DNA of 64,000 nt from Dongia mobilis (GCF_004363235.1 NZ_SNYW01000010.1:62001-126000), one strand, 5' to 3'. Numbered from the stretch's first letter, positions 34,854 to 44,657 are shown. Program-made: numbers and translations. Notes: generated by a model from the sequence alone, not told the origin.

Positions 34854-34996
34854 TGATATCCCGGAAGGTCGGGGCGCGCGGGCCGAATACCATTGGCCTA
34901 AGTCAACTATGATCGCAAGATCAGCGCCCGCCCTGCCGGCCGAAAGTCGCGGTCCGCCGCCAACCCGTTGATCCTTATGGGCTAATTGGACGAGAG

Positions 34997-35665
34997 ATGC
35001 CTGAAATCATCATGAACGGCCCTGAAGGCCGGCTGGAAGGCCGCTATCAGCAGGCGAGTTCTCCCAACGCCCCCATTGCCCTCATGCTGCACCCGCACCC
35101 GCAGCATGGCGGCACCATGAACAACAAGGTGGTCTACACCCTCTACCAGTGCTTCCAGCAGCGTGGCTTTTCGGTGCTGCGCTTCAACTTCCGCGGCGTC
35201 GGCCGTTCCCAGGGCAAGTTCGATCGCGGCGAGGGCGAATTGTCGGACGCCGCGGCGGCACTCGACTGGCTGCAGACCTGGAACCCCAATGCGCCGCAAT
35301 GCTGGATCGCCGGCTTTTCCTTCGGCGCCTGGATCGGCATGCAGCTGCTGATGCGCCGGCCGGAGATCTCCGGCTTCATCTCCGTGGCGCCGCCCGCCAA
35401 CATCTATGATTTCAGTTTCCTGGCCCCCTGCCCATCCTCGGGCCTCGTCATCCAGGGCGACCAGGATTCGGTGGTGCCGCAGGAATCGGTGCAGAAGCTG
35501 GTGACCAAGCTCACTCATCAGCGCGGCATCAAGATCGACTACCAGATCGTGCCCGGCGCCTCGCATTTCTTCACCGAGCATCTCGACGATCTCACCCGCA
35601 TCACCAACACCTATCTCGACGACGCCCTGCCGGAAGCCGCGGCCAAGGCCCGCGCCGGGAAATAA
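34997..35665 (+). CDS. Alpha/beta hydrolase, COG2945 type
   Basis: A 222-residue cytoplasmic alpha/beta hydrolase. It contains LMLHPHPQHGGTMNNKVVYTL near the N-terminus, FRGVGRSQGKFD, the nucleophile S108 in AGFSFGAW, an Asp in GDQDSVVPQES and a His in VPGASHFF. The HPHP...GGTM...NKVV pattern is characteristic of a widespread bacterial subgroup often placed near Fe-S or RNA-modification genes. Its substrate is unknown. It is divergent from cysE across a 273-base region holding IscR-like sites. Whether those sites affect this gene is unclear. Confidence 0.88.
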   Translation: MPEIIMNGPEGRLEGRYQQASSPNAPIALMLHPHPQHGGTMNNKVVYTLYQCFQQRGFSVLRFNFRGVGRSQGKFDRGEGELSDAAAALDWLQTWNPNAPQCWIAGFSFGAWIGMQLLMRRPEISGFISVAPPANIYDFSFLAPCPSSGLVIQGDQDSVVPQESVQKLVTKLTHQRGIKIDYQIVPGASHFFTEHLDDLTRITNTYLDDALPEAAAKARAGK

Positions 35666-35693
35666 CTCCGGCTGCCAGTGCGGCGAGCGCGCC

Positions 35694-36593
35694 TTACGGA
35701 ATCGGTTCGATCCTTGTGTTGACCGCAACCTTCAGGGTGCGCTCGCGATAGAGCACGAAGAGCCCGCTGGCGATGATGATGACATTGCCGAAGATGATGG
35801 GCGGCGTCGGCTTGTCGGCAAAGACGATCCACCCGAAGAGGCTCGCCCAGAAGATCGCCGAGTACTGGAAGGGCGCCAGCAGCGAGGCAGGCGCCAGCGC
35901 CAGCGCCTTGGTGATCAGCATGAAGCAGCCGCAGGCGACGAGGCCGACCAGGGCCATCAGGAAGAAATCGAACGCATTCGGCGTCACCCAGCCGACCGGG
36001 CTCAGCACCGCGCCCAAAATGCCGCAGCCGATGAACTGCCACGCCACCAGGGTCAGCCAGTGGCAATCGCTGAGGCGCCTTGTGATGACCATCGCAAGCG
36101 CGAAGCAGGCGGCCCCGGTGAGGGCCACCAGCGCCGAGAGCGAAAAGGCCGCCGAGGTCGGCTGCAGGGCGACGATGACGCCGATGAAGCCGGTAACAAT
36201 CGCCCCCCAGCGCTTCAGCCCCACCTTCTCCTTCAGCAGCAGGGCGGAGGCCGCCGTGATGATCAGCGGCGCCGACATATAGAAGGTCATGACGTCGGCA
36301 AGCGGCAGCGCCTTGGTGGAGAAGTAGAAGCAATAGCTGTCGCCGGCCAGAAGCAGGATGCGCAGGCCATGCAGCCGCCCTTGCCCCGCCGGCACTCTCA
36401 GCGTGGCGCCCACCGCACGGCCAAGACCCAGCAGCAGCAGCCCCGCGCCCAGCGACCGGATCAGCATCACCTCGGCCACGGAGAATTCGGCCACCAGCCA
36501 CTTTCCCAGCGCATCATTGGCCGCGAACAGCGCCACCCCGGCGAGGTAAAGCGCGATGCCGGTGCCGTGGCCGGCGGTGGACGTGGTGGTCAT
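35694..36593 (-). CDS. EamA-family (DMT) permease
   Basis: A 299-residue protein with ten hydrophobic helices in two EamA repeats. LYLAGVALFAANDALGKWLVAEFSVAEVMLIRSLGAGLLLL starts the first and CHWLTLVAWQFIGCGILGAV the second. It resembles the RhaT/riboflavin-like exporter branch, but the substrate cannot be assigned. The ATG at 36593 has no good Shine-Dalgarno. It is convergent with the COG2945 hydrolase. Confidence 0.88.
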   Translation of the reverse strand: MTTTSTAGHGTGIALYLAGVALFAANDALGKWLVAEFSVAEVMLIRSLGAGLLLLGLGRAVGATLRVPAGQGRLHGLRILLLAGDSYCFYFSTKALPLADVMTFYMSAPLIITAASALLLKEKVGLKRWGAIVTGFIGVIVALQPTSAAFSLSALVALTGAACFALAMVITRRLSDCHWLTLVAWQFIGCGILGAVLSPVGWVTPNAFDFFLMALVGLVACGCFMLITKALALAPASLLAPFQYSAIFWASLFGWIVFADKPTPPIIFGNVIIIASGLFVLYRERTLKVAVNTRIEPIP

Positions 36594-36648
36594 GCGGGGA
36601 GGTTCCGGTTTGAAGATATTGCGTGGGTGCGATCGGCTGCCAGCACTC

Positions 36649-36679
36649 TGTCATGGCCGGCGCAGGCGAGCCATCCACG
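36649..36679 (+). repeat. Short palindromic intergenic repeat, family A
   Basis: Begins TGTCATGGCCGGCGCAGGCG and ends AGCCATCCACG. It differs from the copy at 11,537-11,567 at only a few positions, and lies between the EamA and GFA genes. Confidence 0.6.
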
Positions 36680-36713
36680 AATTGTTTACACCAAATCCAA
36701 TGGAACGCGGAGA

Positions 36714-37151
36714 TCACCCACCCGGGCGAAAATGCATTTCATGAGCTTCCATCCCATCCGGCACGTCGGCCCAGCCGCGCGATGAGCTCAGGAAGATGTG
36801 GCGGAAGGGTATGCCGCTCGCTTTCAGGAAGGCGGGATCGTCGAACGCACCGGCCGGCAGCGAGCGGACCTCCGGCGCCACCTCCAGCGTCAGCCCCAGA
36901 TTGGTGCCGCAGGTACCGCAGAAATGCTGGTCGAGCCAGCGGCCCGAAAGATCAGAACGGTGGCGATAGACGCGCAGCGCCTCGCCGCTGACCGTAACAC
37001 GGTCCTTGGGATAGACCGCCTCGGTGCCGAAGGCCGAGCCGGTGCGCCGCTGGCACCAGGTGCAATGACACATCGTGACTCGCTCCGGATCGCCCAGTAC
37101 CAAGAACCGCACGGCACCGCAGACGCATCCGCCTTCGTGACGTACTGTCAT
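36714..37151 (-). CDS. GFA/CENP-V-family zinc protein
   Basis: A 145-residue protein with the Cys-rich GFA fold: GGCVCGAVRF, then MCHCTWCQRRTGSAFG, then FCGTCGTNLGL, giving seven Cys for two zinc ions. The family was named for glutathione-dependent formaldehyde activation. A true enzymatic role is doubtful for most members, and function here is unknown. Its ATG overlaps the anmK stop (ATGA), so it is translated with anmK. Confidence 0.88.
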   Translation of the reverse strand: MTVRHEGGCVCGAVRFLVLGDPERVTMCHCTWCQRRTGSAFGTEAVYPKDRVTVSGEALRVYRHRSDLSGRWLDQHFCGTCGTNLGLTLEVAPEVRSLPAGAFDDPAFLKASGIPFRHIFLSSSRGWADVPDGMEAHEMHFRPGG

Positions 37152-38275
37152 GGCCTCGATCCTCCAGCAGTTTCCTGCGCCGCAATCGCGTGGCGATGCA
37201 GCCGGCCACCCGTCATCGGCACAGGGACACCCGTCGTGGTCGGGAAGCTGATCGGCAGCCCGGCGAGGCTGCGGAGCGCCAGATAGGCGAAGGCCTGGGC
37301 TTCCAGCGCGTCCCCGTTCCAGCCCATTTCATCGACGCCCTTCACTGGCGCGTCGAGGCGCTCCTCCAATGCTTCCATGAGGACCGGGTTGTGCCGACCA
37401 CCGCCGCAGACCAGCCAAACTTGCGGCATTTCGGGGAAGAGATAGAGGCTGCGCGCGATGGCGGCGGCGGTGAAGGCGGTAAGCGTCGCCGCACCATCCG
37501 CGGGTGATAGCCGATCGGCGACTTCGGAATGGAAGGCGTTGCGGTCGAGGGATTTCGGCGCCGGCAGATCGAAATAGGGGTGGCTCAGCAATGTTGCCAG
37601 CACGTCCTCATCGATGCGTCCACCACGTGCCAGCACACCACCGAGATCGACCGGCCGCCCCTCATGCCGCTGCGTCCAGTCGTCAATGAGGGCATTGCCG
37701 GGCCCGGTATCGAAGGCCAGCAGGCTGCCATCGCGCCCGATCCAGGTGACATTGGCGACGCCGCCGATATTGAGGACCGCGATGGGGCGCGGCACCTCCG
37801 GCGGCAGCATCGCGGCCAGCGCCTGGTGGAAGACGGGCACCAGCGGAGCCCCCTGCCCGCCCGCCGCCACGTCGGCCGAGCGAAAATCATCGACCACATC
37901 AATCCCGGTGAGGCTGGCCAGCAGGGCCCCGTCGCCAATCTGCCATGTGCGGCGCTCATGGGGCGCGTGCAGGATGGTCTGGCCGTGGAAGCCAATGACA
38001 TGGATCCCGGATGGCGCCATACCCGCCATCTGGAGCAATCTCCGGACCGCCGCAGCATGGCGCTGGGTCAGCTCTCGCGCCACGGCGTCTATCTCGGCTT
38101 CCGGCGCCCTGCCGCCATAGCAGGCCTTGATGCGGTTCCCGAAGGCCCGGTCATAGGGTTCCGACGAGGCCGGGCCGAATTCATGGACCGCATCCGCCTC
38201 CGCCCGGATCAGCGCCGCATCGACCCCGTCGGCGCTGGTCCCGCTCATCAGCCCGATTGCCCATTTTCCCGCCAT
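37148..38275 (-). CDS. anmK: Anhydro-N-acetylmuramic acid kinase
   Basis: A 375-residue kinase of peptidoglycan recycling that hydrolyses and phosphorylates 1,6-anhydroMurNAc to MurNAc-6-phosphate. The phosphate loop GLMSGTSADGVDAAL is at the N-terminus. HVIGFHGQTILHAP, PIAVLNIGGVANVTWIG and DTGPGNALIDDW are conserved family motifs. It is divergent from tyrS (100 bases apart), a frequent gene order in alphaproteobacteria, and overlaps the GFA gene downstream. Confidence 0.96.
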   Translation of the reverse strand: MAGKWAIGLMSGTSADGVDAALIRAEADAVHEFGPASSEPYDRAFGNRIKACYGGRAPEAEIDAVARELTQRHAAAVRRLLQMAGMAPSGIHVIGFHGQTILHAPHERRTWQIGDGALLASLTGIDVVDDFRSADVAAGGQGAPLVPVFHQALAAMLPPEVPRPIAVLNIGGVANVTWIGRDGSLLAFDTGPGNALIDDWTQRHEGRPVDLGGVLARGGRIDEDVLATLLSHPYFDLPAPKSLDRNAFHSEVADRLSPADGAATLTAFTAAAIARSLYLFPEMPQVWLVCGGGRHNPVLMEALEERLDAPVKGVDEMGWNGDALEAQAFAYLALRSLAGLPISFPTTTGVPVPMTGGRLHRHAIAAQETAGGSRP

Positions 38276-38375
38276 TTACCTGATTCCCAATCGATTTTGA
38301 CCCGGCTTGGCCGCTTCTTCCGGAATGTGTTACATGACCGCCCGCAACACAAGTCACGCCGAACCGAGACCGATC

Positions 38376-39641
38376 ATGTTCCAGCCCAAATCCCCCTTCC
38401 TGCGCGAATTCATCGCCCGCGGCTACATGCACCAGTGCACCGCGCTCGAGGAACTCGACGCGCGCCTCCTGGACAGCGCCAAGGCGGGACCGCTGGTCGC
38501 CTATATCGGCTTCGACGCCACGGCGGATTCGCTCCATGTCGGCTCCATGGTGCAGATCATGATGCTGCGCCTGCTGCAGAAATCGGGCGGCAAGCCGATC
38601 GTCCTGATGGGTGGCGGCACCACCAAGGTGGGCGACCCCACCGGCCGCGACGACATGAGAAAGGTCCTGAGCGACGACGACATCGCCCGCAACATCGCCG
38701 GCATCAAGAAGGTGTTCTCGCAGTTTCTCACCTTCGGCGACGGCCCGACGGATGCCGTCATGGTCAACAATGCCGACTGGCTGGACCAGCTCAACTATCT
38801 CGGCTTCCTGCGCGACTACGGACGCCACTTCTCGGTCAACCGCATGCTCGGCTTCGATTCCGTGAAACTGCGGCTCGAGCGCGAGCAGGCGCTGACTTTC
38901 CTCGAATTCAACTACATGATCCTCCAGGCCTATGATTTCCTGGAGCTGGCACGGCGTCACAACTGCACCCTGCAGCTAGGCGGCTCCGACCAGTGGGGCA
39001 ATATCGTCAATGGCGTCGAGCTGGGGCGCCGCTGCGACGACAAAACTCTCTATGGCCTCACCTCGCCGCTGATTACCCTCTCCTCCGGCGCCAAGATGGG
39101 CAAGACGGCGGCGGGCGCCGTCTGGCTCAACGAGGAACGCCTCTCGGCCTATGATTACTGGCAGTTCTGGCGCAACACCGAGGACGCCGATGTCGGCCGC
39201 TTCCTGCGCCTCTTCACCGAACTGCCCCTCTACGAGATCGAGCGGCTGGAATCCCTCGAAGGCGCCGAGATCAACGAGGCGAAAATCGTCCTCGCGAATG
39301 CGGCAACCGCGATGTGCCGGGGTGCAGAGGCCGCCAGAAGCGCCGAGGCGACCGCGCGCAAGGTCTTCGCCGAAGGTGGCCTTGGCGGCGATCTGCCGGT
39401 GATCACGGTGGCGCAGGCGGCACTCGATTCCGGCCTGCCGGTGATCGATCTGCTGGTCCAGGCCGGGCTTGCCACGTCAAAATCGGACGCGCGCCGCCTC
39501 ATCAAGGGGAACGGCGCCCGCCTCAACGACCAGGCGATCGGCGATGACGCGATGAAGGCCTCAACCAGCGATCTCAATGCCGAGGGCGTCATCAAGCTTT
39601 CGGCCGGCAAGAAGAAGCATGTCGTCGTGAAGGTTGGCTAG
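38376..39641 (+). CDS. tyrS: Tyrosyl-tRNA synthetase
   Basis: A 422-residue class I synthetase. The HIGH-type signature is HVGS at residues 54-57 and the KMSKS-type signature is KMGKT at residues 240-244. The tyrosine pocket region [14 protein letters not shown] and a C-terminal S4-like RNA-binding domain (after ~355, [25 protein letters not shown]) are present. ATG 38376 begins at the conserved N-terminus, while an upstream frame to 38307 is not conserved. It ends 3 bases before the convergent aminotransferase stop. Confidence 0.97.
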   Translation: MFQPKSPFLREFIARGYMHQCTALEELDARLLDSAKAGPLVAYIGFDATADSLHVGSMVQIMMLRLLQKSGGKPIVLMGGGTTKVGDPTGRDDMRKVLSDDDIARNIAGIKKVFSQFLTFGDGPTDAVMVNNADWLDQLNYLGFLRDYGRHFSVNRMLGFDSVKLRLEREQALTFLEFNYMILQAYDFLELARRHNCTLQLGGSDQWGNIVNGVELGRRCDDKTLYGLTSPLITLSSGAKMGKTAAGAVWLNEERLSAYDYWQFWRNTEDADVGRFLRLFTELPLYEIERLESLEGAEINEAKIVLANAATAMCRGAEAARSAEATARKVFAEGGLGGDLPVITVAQAALDSGLPVIDLLVQAGLATSKSDARRLIKGNGARLNDQAIGDDAMKASTSDLNAEGVIKLSAGKKKHVVVKVG

Positions 39642-39644
39642 GCC

Positions 39645-40787
39645 CTACTTCCGCCAGGCCTTCAGGCGCCTTGCGGCCTCGGCCATGTCCCCGGTCGCGC
39701 CGCTGAAGCAGAAGCGCATGAAGTGGCGCCCGCGCGCCGGGTCGAAATCGATGCCGGGCGTCGCGGCGACGCCGGTTTCCGCCAGCATGCGGCGGCAGAA
39801 GGCCAAGCTGTCATCGGTCAGCCCAGATACGTCGGCATAGATGTAGAAGGCGCCATCGGTCGTCACCAGTTTGCCGAATCCCGCGCCGGGCAGCTCGTTC
39901 AACAGCAATTCGCGGTTGCGGCCATAGCGCGCGACATTGGCCTGCAATTCCTCATGGGCGTCGAAGGCGGCGATCCCGGCCAGTTGCGAGAGGGTCGGCG
40001 CCGAGATGAAGAAATTCTGCAGAAGGCGCTCGACCGGCTTCACCAGATCGTCAGGCAACACCATCCAGCCGAGGCGCCAGCCGGTCATGCTGAAATATTT
40101 CGAGAAACTGTTGATGACGATAGCGCCGTCCAGATCGGCCGCCGTCGCCGCCTCGGTGCCGAAGGTAATCCCGTGATAGATCTCGTCCGAGACCAGACGG
40201 ACACCCTTTCGCCCACACCAGGCGGCGATGCCGCCGAGGTCGGCTTGGCCCACCACCGCCCCCACCGGATTGGATGGCGAGGCGATGATGAGTCCGTCGA
40301 TCCTTCCTGCCGTATCAAGCTGCGCCAGCGTCGGCTGGAACTTGGTCTCCGCTTGCGTCTCGATCAGCACCGGATCGAGACCGAGGGCGCTGAGGATATG
40401 GCGATAGCAGGGATAGCCAGGAGCCGCCAGCGCCACGCGGTCGCCAGGATCGAAGGCCGCCAGGAAGGCCAGCAGGAATCCGCCGGAGGACCCCGTCGTC
40501 ACCGCAATTCGTTCCGGTGCCACTGCCGCATCATAGAACTCGCGGTAGTGCTGGGCGATCCGCCGGCGCAATTGCGGCACCCCCAAGGCATCGGTATAGC
40601 CGATGAGGTCGCCCGCCAGCGCGCGTGCCGCCGCCTCACGCACCTTCACCGGAGCCGGTGTAGAAGGCTGGCCGACCTCCATATGGATGATGTCGCCGCC
40701 CTCGGCCACGCGCTCATTGGCGGCGCGCATCACCTCCATCACGATGAACGGGTCGATGGCGGCCCGCTGCGCGATCTTCAGGGTCAT
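39645..40787 (-). CDS. PLP-dependent aminotransferase, class I/II
   Basis: A 380-residue fold-type I aminotransferase. Key parts are HMEVGQPSTPAPVKV, ITASPSNPVG-like sequence IIASPSNPVG (Asn contacting PLP), DEIYHGITF (Asp to the pyridine N) and NSFSKYFSMTGWRLGW, which holds the Schiff-base Lys. The C-terminal Arg is in HFMRFCFSG. The group includes aspartate, aromatic and alanine aminotransferases, and the substrate is not clear. It lies 11 bases downstream of the gamma-glutamyltransferase-like gene and may share its transcript. Confidence 0.92.
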   Translation of the reverse strand: MTLKIAQRAAIDPFIVMEVMRAANERVAEGGDIIHMEVGQPSTPAPVKVREAAARALAGDLIGYTDALGVPQLRRRIAQHYREFYDAAVAPERIAVTTGSSGGFLLAFLAAFDPGDRVALAAPGYPCYRHILSALGLDPVLIETQAETKFQPTLAQLDTAGRIDGLIIASPSNPVGAVVGQADLGGIAAWCGRKGVRLVSDEIYHGITFGTEAATAADLDGAIVINSFSKYFSMTGWRLGWMVLPDDLVKPVERLLQNFFISAPTLSQLAGIAAFDAHEELQANVARYGRNRELLLNELPGAGFGKLVTTDGAFYIYADVSGLTDDSLAFCRRMLAETGVAATPGIDFDPARGRHFMRFCFSGATGDMAEAARRLKAWRK

Positions 40788-40798
40788 CGCGCGGCCCG

Positions 40799-42193
40799 TC
40801 AGTCCTCACCCAGGATCGTGGCAAGGCCGTTGCCGCGGTAATCGTTCCTGAGCTGGCAGGTATCCGGGCTGCTCGGCGTGCCGCGGCTGCAGAAGATGCT
40901 GTTGAGGCGACCGAGGCTCAGCCCGCCGGCTTCGTCATAGCTCTGACCGGCGCCATCGTCGAAGGCGCGTGGCAGCTGCATCGCCTGGTCGAGCGGCAAC
41001 GCGCGGCGCATAACGGCGTCGAGCACCAGAGCCTGGGCCAGCGCCCCCGGGGCGCCGCCAGCGGCGGCGCTGGCGAAATAGAGCTGGCCGTTGAACTTGC
41101 TGCCCACCATGACGGGCGCAAGGGCCGAGAAGCCGATGCCCTGATCATTGGGCGCCGGCGCCAGGATGATACCGGTCCCCGGCGCCGTCCGCGCGGCCCC
41201 GAATGGCGCGTTCATGGTGAAGGCGCAGGCGACCGCAACGCCATCCGAATCAACCGCCACCACCGTGGCGGCACTCGGATTTTCCGTGGCACCGCCGAGC
41301 CCTTCCTGCTGCGCCCGCGCCGGCATCAGCTGGCGCGACACATTCGCCTGGGCGCCGGGGGAATTGTCGCCCGAGAACTGGCCCATCGCCTGCGCCACCA
41401 GCGAGCCACCGGACGGGGCCGATGTGGTCCACAGGCTGAGGTCGAGGAAGGGCGTATCGACCGGCGCATAGATCTGGACCTTGTGGTTGCGCAGATCATC
41501 GATGGTCAACGGGGCGCCGATGGCCTGGGCGCCGTCGGCGATCTTCTGGCCAAGCAGCCCGCTGTAGAACCCGTTGACGCCGAGGGCCCGCACCTGGCCG
41601 AGCGAAGCGCCCAGTTCCGGCTGGCGGAAATTGTCGCCCTCCTTCAGCGGCGCGCCGTTGAGGTCGTGAAACACCGCGGCAAGCGCCGGATCCTCGCGCA
41701 GCGTATAATCGAATTCCTGCAGGTCGCGCGCCAGCGCCTTGGGCACCGTGGAGCCGGAGAGGGCAAGATTCTCGGCCGGGCCAACCAGTCCGGCAAACGG
41801 CAGGTTGCCATAGCGCGCGTTGAGCGCCGCCATGCCCCGCACATTGCCTGGAACGGCGACCTGACCGGCCGCGGCAGCGCGCGGCAGGAAATCGATCACG
41901 TCGGTCCGCTTTTCTTCGGCGTCGTGGGCGATGCAGACACCGCCGCCGCCAAGCCCCGCGGCCGACGGCATCAGGACCGACATGGCGAAATAGGCGGCCA
42001 CGGCCCCATCGGCCGCGTTCCCGCCATTGGCGATGACAGTCCGGCCGATAAGTGCCGCGCGCGGGTCGTCGGCTACGACGCCGGCCCGGAAGCCGTCGAT
42101 CTGGGTCGCGTCGGAGGCGATCGAGCGCGTGTTTTCGCAAGCGGTCAGCAGCGGCAAGATGGCAATTCCCGCCAGGGCGGCGAGACGTCGCAC
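40799..42193 (-). CDS. Gamma-glutamyltransferase-like lipoprotein lacking the canonical catalytic Thr
   Basis: A protein of the Ntn-hydrolase GGT family, about 464 residues and shorter than the usual ~570. From the GTG at 42193 it reads (M)RRLAALAGIAILPLLTAC, a canonical lipoprotein signal with lipobox LTAC, suggesting a periplasm-facing membrane anchor. Upstream ATGs at 42271 and 42286 would only add an unconserved lead. The conserved N-terminal pattern AALIGRTVIANGGNAADGAVAA and GLGGGGVCIAH are present. At the autoprocessing site E. coli has ESPNTTHYSV, whereas here ENPSAATVVAV aligns, so the nucleophilic Thr position is Ala. The downstream VDSDGVAVACAFTMNAPFGA is retained. It may be inactive, use the displaced Thr, or have another role. 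Confidence 0.85.
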   Translation of the reverse strand: MRRLAALAGIAILPLLTACENTRSIASDATQIDGFRAGVVADDPRAALIGRTVIANGGNAADGAVAAYFAMSVLMPSAAGLGGGGVCIAHDAEEKRTDVIDFLPRAAAAGQVAVPGNVRGMAALNARYGNLPFAGLVGPAENLALSGSTVPKALARDLQEFDYTLREDPALAAVFHDLNGAPLKEGDNFRQPELGASLGQVRALGVNGFYSGLLGQKIADGAQAIGAPLTIDDLRNHKVQIYAPVDTPFLDLSLWTTSAPSGGSLVAQAMGQFSGDNSPGAQANVSRQLMPARAQQEGLGGATENPSAATVVAVDSDGVAVACAFTMNAPFGAARTAPGTGIILAPAPNDQGIGFSALAPVMVGSKFNGQLYFASAAAGGAPGALAQALVLDAVMRRALPLDQAMQLPRAFDDGAGQSYDEAGGLSLGRLNSIFCSRGTPSSPDTCQLRNDYRGNGLATILGED

Positions 42194-42387
42194 CGTCCAT
42201 GCAGGGTCGCCGTTCCCGGGGTGGCGGTGCTTGCTGTCGCCCCGGGGGCAATTAAGATGGTTCGCTGGCATTTCCGGCTCCGGCATGGTCGTTCTTGAAT
42301 ATCGTCTTGAAGTTGCCCCATTTTCCCGGTCCGATACAGATAGCGGGGCCCAACCCAGGGGCCGGAGCATAGAGAAGGAAACCCGGC

Positions 42388-43761
42388 TTGATCAACCGAG
42401 CGAATTTGCGCCGAATGCTGGCCGGCCTGATGGCCCTGCTGCTGGTGATCCCGGCCGTCGGTCCGGTCCAGGCGCAATCGCGGCCGATCAGCCTGCTGCG
42501 GGATGCCGAGACCGAGACCCTGATCCGCGACTATGCCGATCCGCTCTTCCGGGCCGCCGGCCTCGACCCCGCCGGCATCCGCGTGTTCCTCGTCAACGAT
42601 GATTCGATCAATGCCTTCGTCGCCGGCGGCATGCGCATGTTCATTCATACCGGCCTTCTGCTGCGGGCCGACAATGCCAACCAGGTGATCGGCGTCATCG
42701 CCCATGAAACCGGCCACATCGCCGGCGCGCACCTGTCGCGAATCCAGGACGAACTGCGCAATGCGACGATCGAACAGATTATCGGCATGGTCCTGGGCGG
42801 GGCCGCAGCAGCAGCCAGCGGCAATGCCGGTGCCGTGGTCGCCGGATCGTCGCTGGGCAGCGAGATCGCGAGGCGCAACCTGCTCAAATACACGCGGACC
42901 ATGGAATCTGCCGCCGACCAGGCCGGCATGAGCTATCTCGATGCCACCAAGCAGTCATCACGCGGCTTGCTGGAGTTCTTCGGCAAGCTGGCGGGACAGG
43001 AGTTCCTCTCCGAGCCGCGCGACCCCTATCTGCGCACGCATCCGCTGACCAGCGACCGCATCGATTCGGTGCAGCAGCATGTCGACCAATCGCCCTTTAG
43101 CGCAATCACGGACGCACCCGACCTGCAGGCACGCCACCAGCGCATGGTGGCCAAGCTGAAGGGTTATCTCTGGCCGCTCTCGCGGGTCGAGCAGGAATAC
43201 CCGCCGAGCGACACCTCGGTGCCGGCCCGCTATGCCCGCGCCGTGGCACTCTACCGCGCCAGCCAGATGCAGGAGGCGGTCAAGCTGATGGACAGCCTGC
43301 TGGCGGAAGCGCCGGACGACCCCTATTTTCTCGAGCAAAAGGGGCAGATCCTCTATGACAGCGGCCAGTTGGCGGCCGCCCTGCCGGTCTATACCCAAGC
43401 CTATGAGCGGGCGCCCCAGCAGACCATGATCGCCATGGGCCTGGCCCAGGTCGAGATTGGGCTGGAGCAGCCGGATTTCGACCTCTCCGCCATCCGCCGC
43501 CTGGAGGAGATCACGCGGGTCGAACCGCGCAATTCCCGCGTCTGGTATCTGCTGTCGGTGGCCTATGGCCGCAGCGGCAATCTGCCGATGGCACATCTGG
43601 CTCTGGCCGAACAGGCGATGGCGCAGGGCGACCCGGAAACGGCCTGGGGCCAGGCGAAGCGCGCGCTGGAAGGATTTGACACAGGCTCGCCGGGCTGGCT
43701 GCGCGCCAACGACGTGATCGGCGAGGCACAGCAGCGACTGGATCGCTACGAGGGGCCGTAA
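42388..43761 (+). CDS. M48-family metalloprotease with TPR repeats (BepA-like)
   Basis: A 457-residue periplasmic protein. A signal peptide (LAGLMALLLVIPAVGPVQA) is followed by an M48 protease domain with zinc motif HETGH at 106-110 and a third ligand Glu probably in MESAADQAGM. A C-terminal TPR region extends from about residue 275. This is the BepA/YfgC arrangement, which in E. coli supervises outer-membrane protein assembly and degrades stalled LptD. The start is TTG 42388 with AAGGAA 7 bases upstream. The first ATG lies inside the signal peptide and has no ribosome site. Confidence 0.92.
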   Translation: MINRANLRRMLAGLMALLLVIPAVGPVQAQSRPISLLRDAETETLIRDYADPLFRAAGLDPAGIRVFLVNDDSINAFVAGGMRMFIHTGLLLRADNANQVIGVIAHETGHIAGAHLSRIQDELRNATIEQIIGMVLGGAAAAASGNAGAVVAGSSLGSEIARRNLLKYTRTMESAADQAGMSYLDATKQSSRGLLEFFGKLAGQEFLSEPRDPYLRTHPLTSDRIDSVQQHVDQSPFSAITDAPDLQARHQRMVAKLKGYLWPLSRVEQEYPPSDTSVPARYARAVALYRASQMQEAVKLMDSLLAEAPDDPYFLEQKGQILYDSGQLAAALPVYTQAYERAPQQTMIAMGLAQVEIGLEQPDFDLSAIRRLEEITRVEPRNSRVWYLLSVAYGRSGNLPMAHLALAEQAMAQGDPETAWGQAKRALEGFDTGSPGWLRANDVIGEAQQRLDRYEGP

Positions 43762-43910
43762 CAAGCGCTGCCCCGAGAAAGAGTAAGTGAACGGGACAAG
43801 AATACGTGAATATGCGGGAGGGGTGTCGCCTGGGACCGTATGCCGATAGGCAGCGCGACAGCGCCCTGCTATCAAGTGCCGACCAACCTGCTACACCGAG
43901 GATGCCCACG

Positions 43911-44657
43911 ATGCGTTTTCTGCGACGGCTTGCTGCCACCCTCGCCCTTGTCCTGCTCGTTCCGGCGCAGCCCGTACTGGCCCAGGATGCGCTGTTCAAC
44001 GAGGCCGAAACCAAGGGCATCGAGGAAATCGTCCGCGCCTATCTGCTGGAGCATCCTGAGGTGATCCGCGACGCGATCGAGGCACTGCAGGCCAAAGAAC
44101 AGGCCGCCAAGGCGGACAAGCAGGCCGGCGCCCTGGTGGCGCACAAGGATCGCCTGCTGGCCGATCCCGCCTCGCCGGTCGCCGGAAATCCCATGGGCGA
44201 CGTGACCATCGTCGAATTCTTCGACTACAAATGCCCCTACTGCAAGCGCGTGACGCCGGCCCTGGCCGAACTGATCGAGGCCGACAAGGGCGTGCGTGTC
44301 GTGTTCAAGGAATTCCCCATCCTGGGAGAATCGTCGCTGCTTGCAGCGCGCGCCGCGCTGGCCGCGCAGATGCAGGACCGTTACTTCGATTTCCACAACG
44401 CCCTGATGGCCCATCGCGGCGACTTCGATGACGCCGCAATCGGCACGATCGCTGAATCACTCGGCATGGATGTCGCCAAGCTGCGCGCCGATATGAAGGC
44501 ACCGGAGGTGGATCAGCAACTGGCCGACAACCACGCCCTTGCCCAGGCCATGGCCATCCGCTCCACACCGACCTTCGTCATCGGCGAACAGATCGTGCCA
44601 GGCGCCATCTCGATCGATGACATGAAGGCGCTGATCGCGGCAGCGCGCGGCAGCTAG
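43911..44657 (+). CDS. DsbA-family thiol-disulfide oxidoreductase (periplasmic)
   Basis: A 248-residue secreted thioredoxin-fold protein. Signal peptide [22 protein letters not shown] is followed by a helical N-terminal region ([15 protein letters not shown]) and a DsbA-like domain with active site CPYC (C108 and C111) and the cis-Pro loop in RSTPTFVIG. It resembles the Com1/BdbD/ScsC-like group with an N-terminal helical extension, which can favour dimer formation. Start ATG 43911 leads straight into the signal; ATG 43902 is 3 codons earlier. It overlaps the convergent chemoreceptor stop by 4 bases. Confidence 0.92.
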   Translation: MRFLRRLAATLALVLLVPAQPVLAQDALFNEAETKGIEEIVRAYLLEHPEVIRDAIEALQAKEQAAKADKQAGALVAHKDRLLADPASPVAGNPMGDVTIVEFFDYKCPYCKRVTPALAELIEADKGVRVVFKEFPILGESSLLAARAALAAQMQDRYFDFHNALMAHRGDFDDAAIGTIAESLGMDVAKLRADMKAPEVDQQLADNHALAQAMAIRSTPTFVIGEQIVPGAISIDDMKALIAAARGS

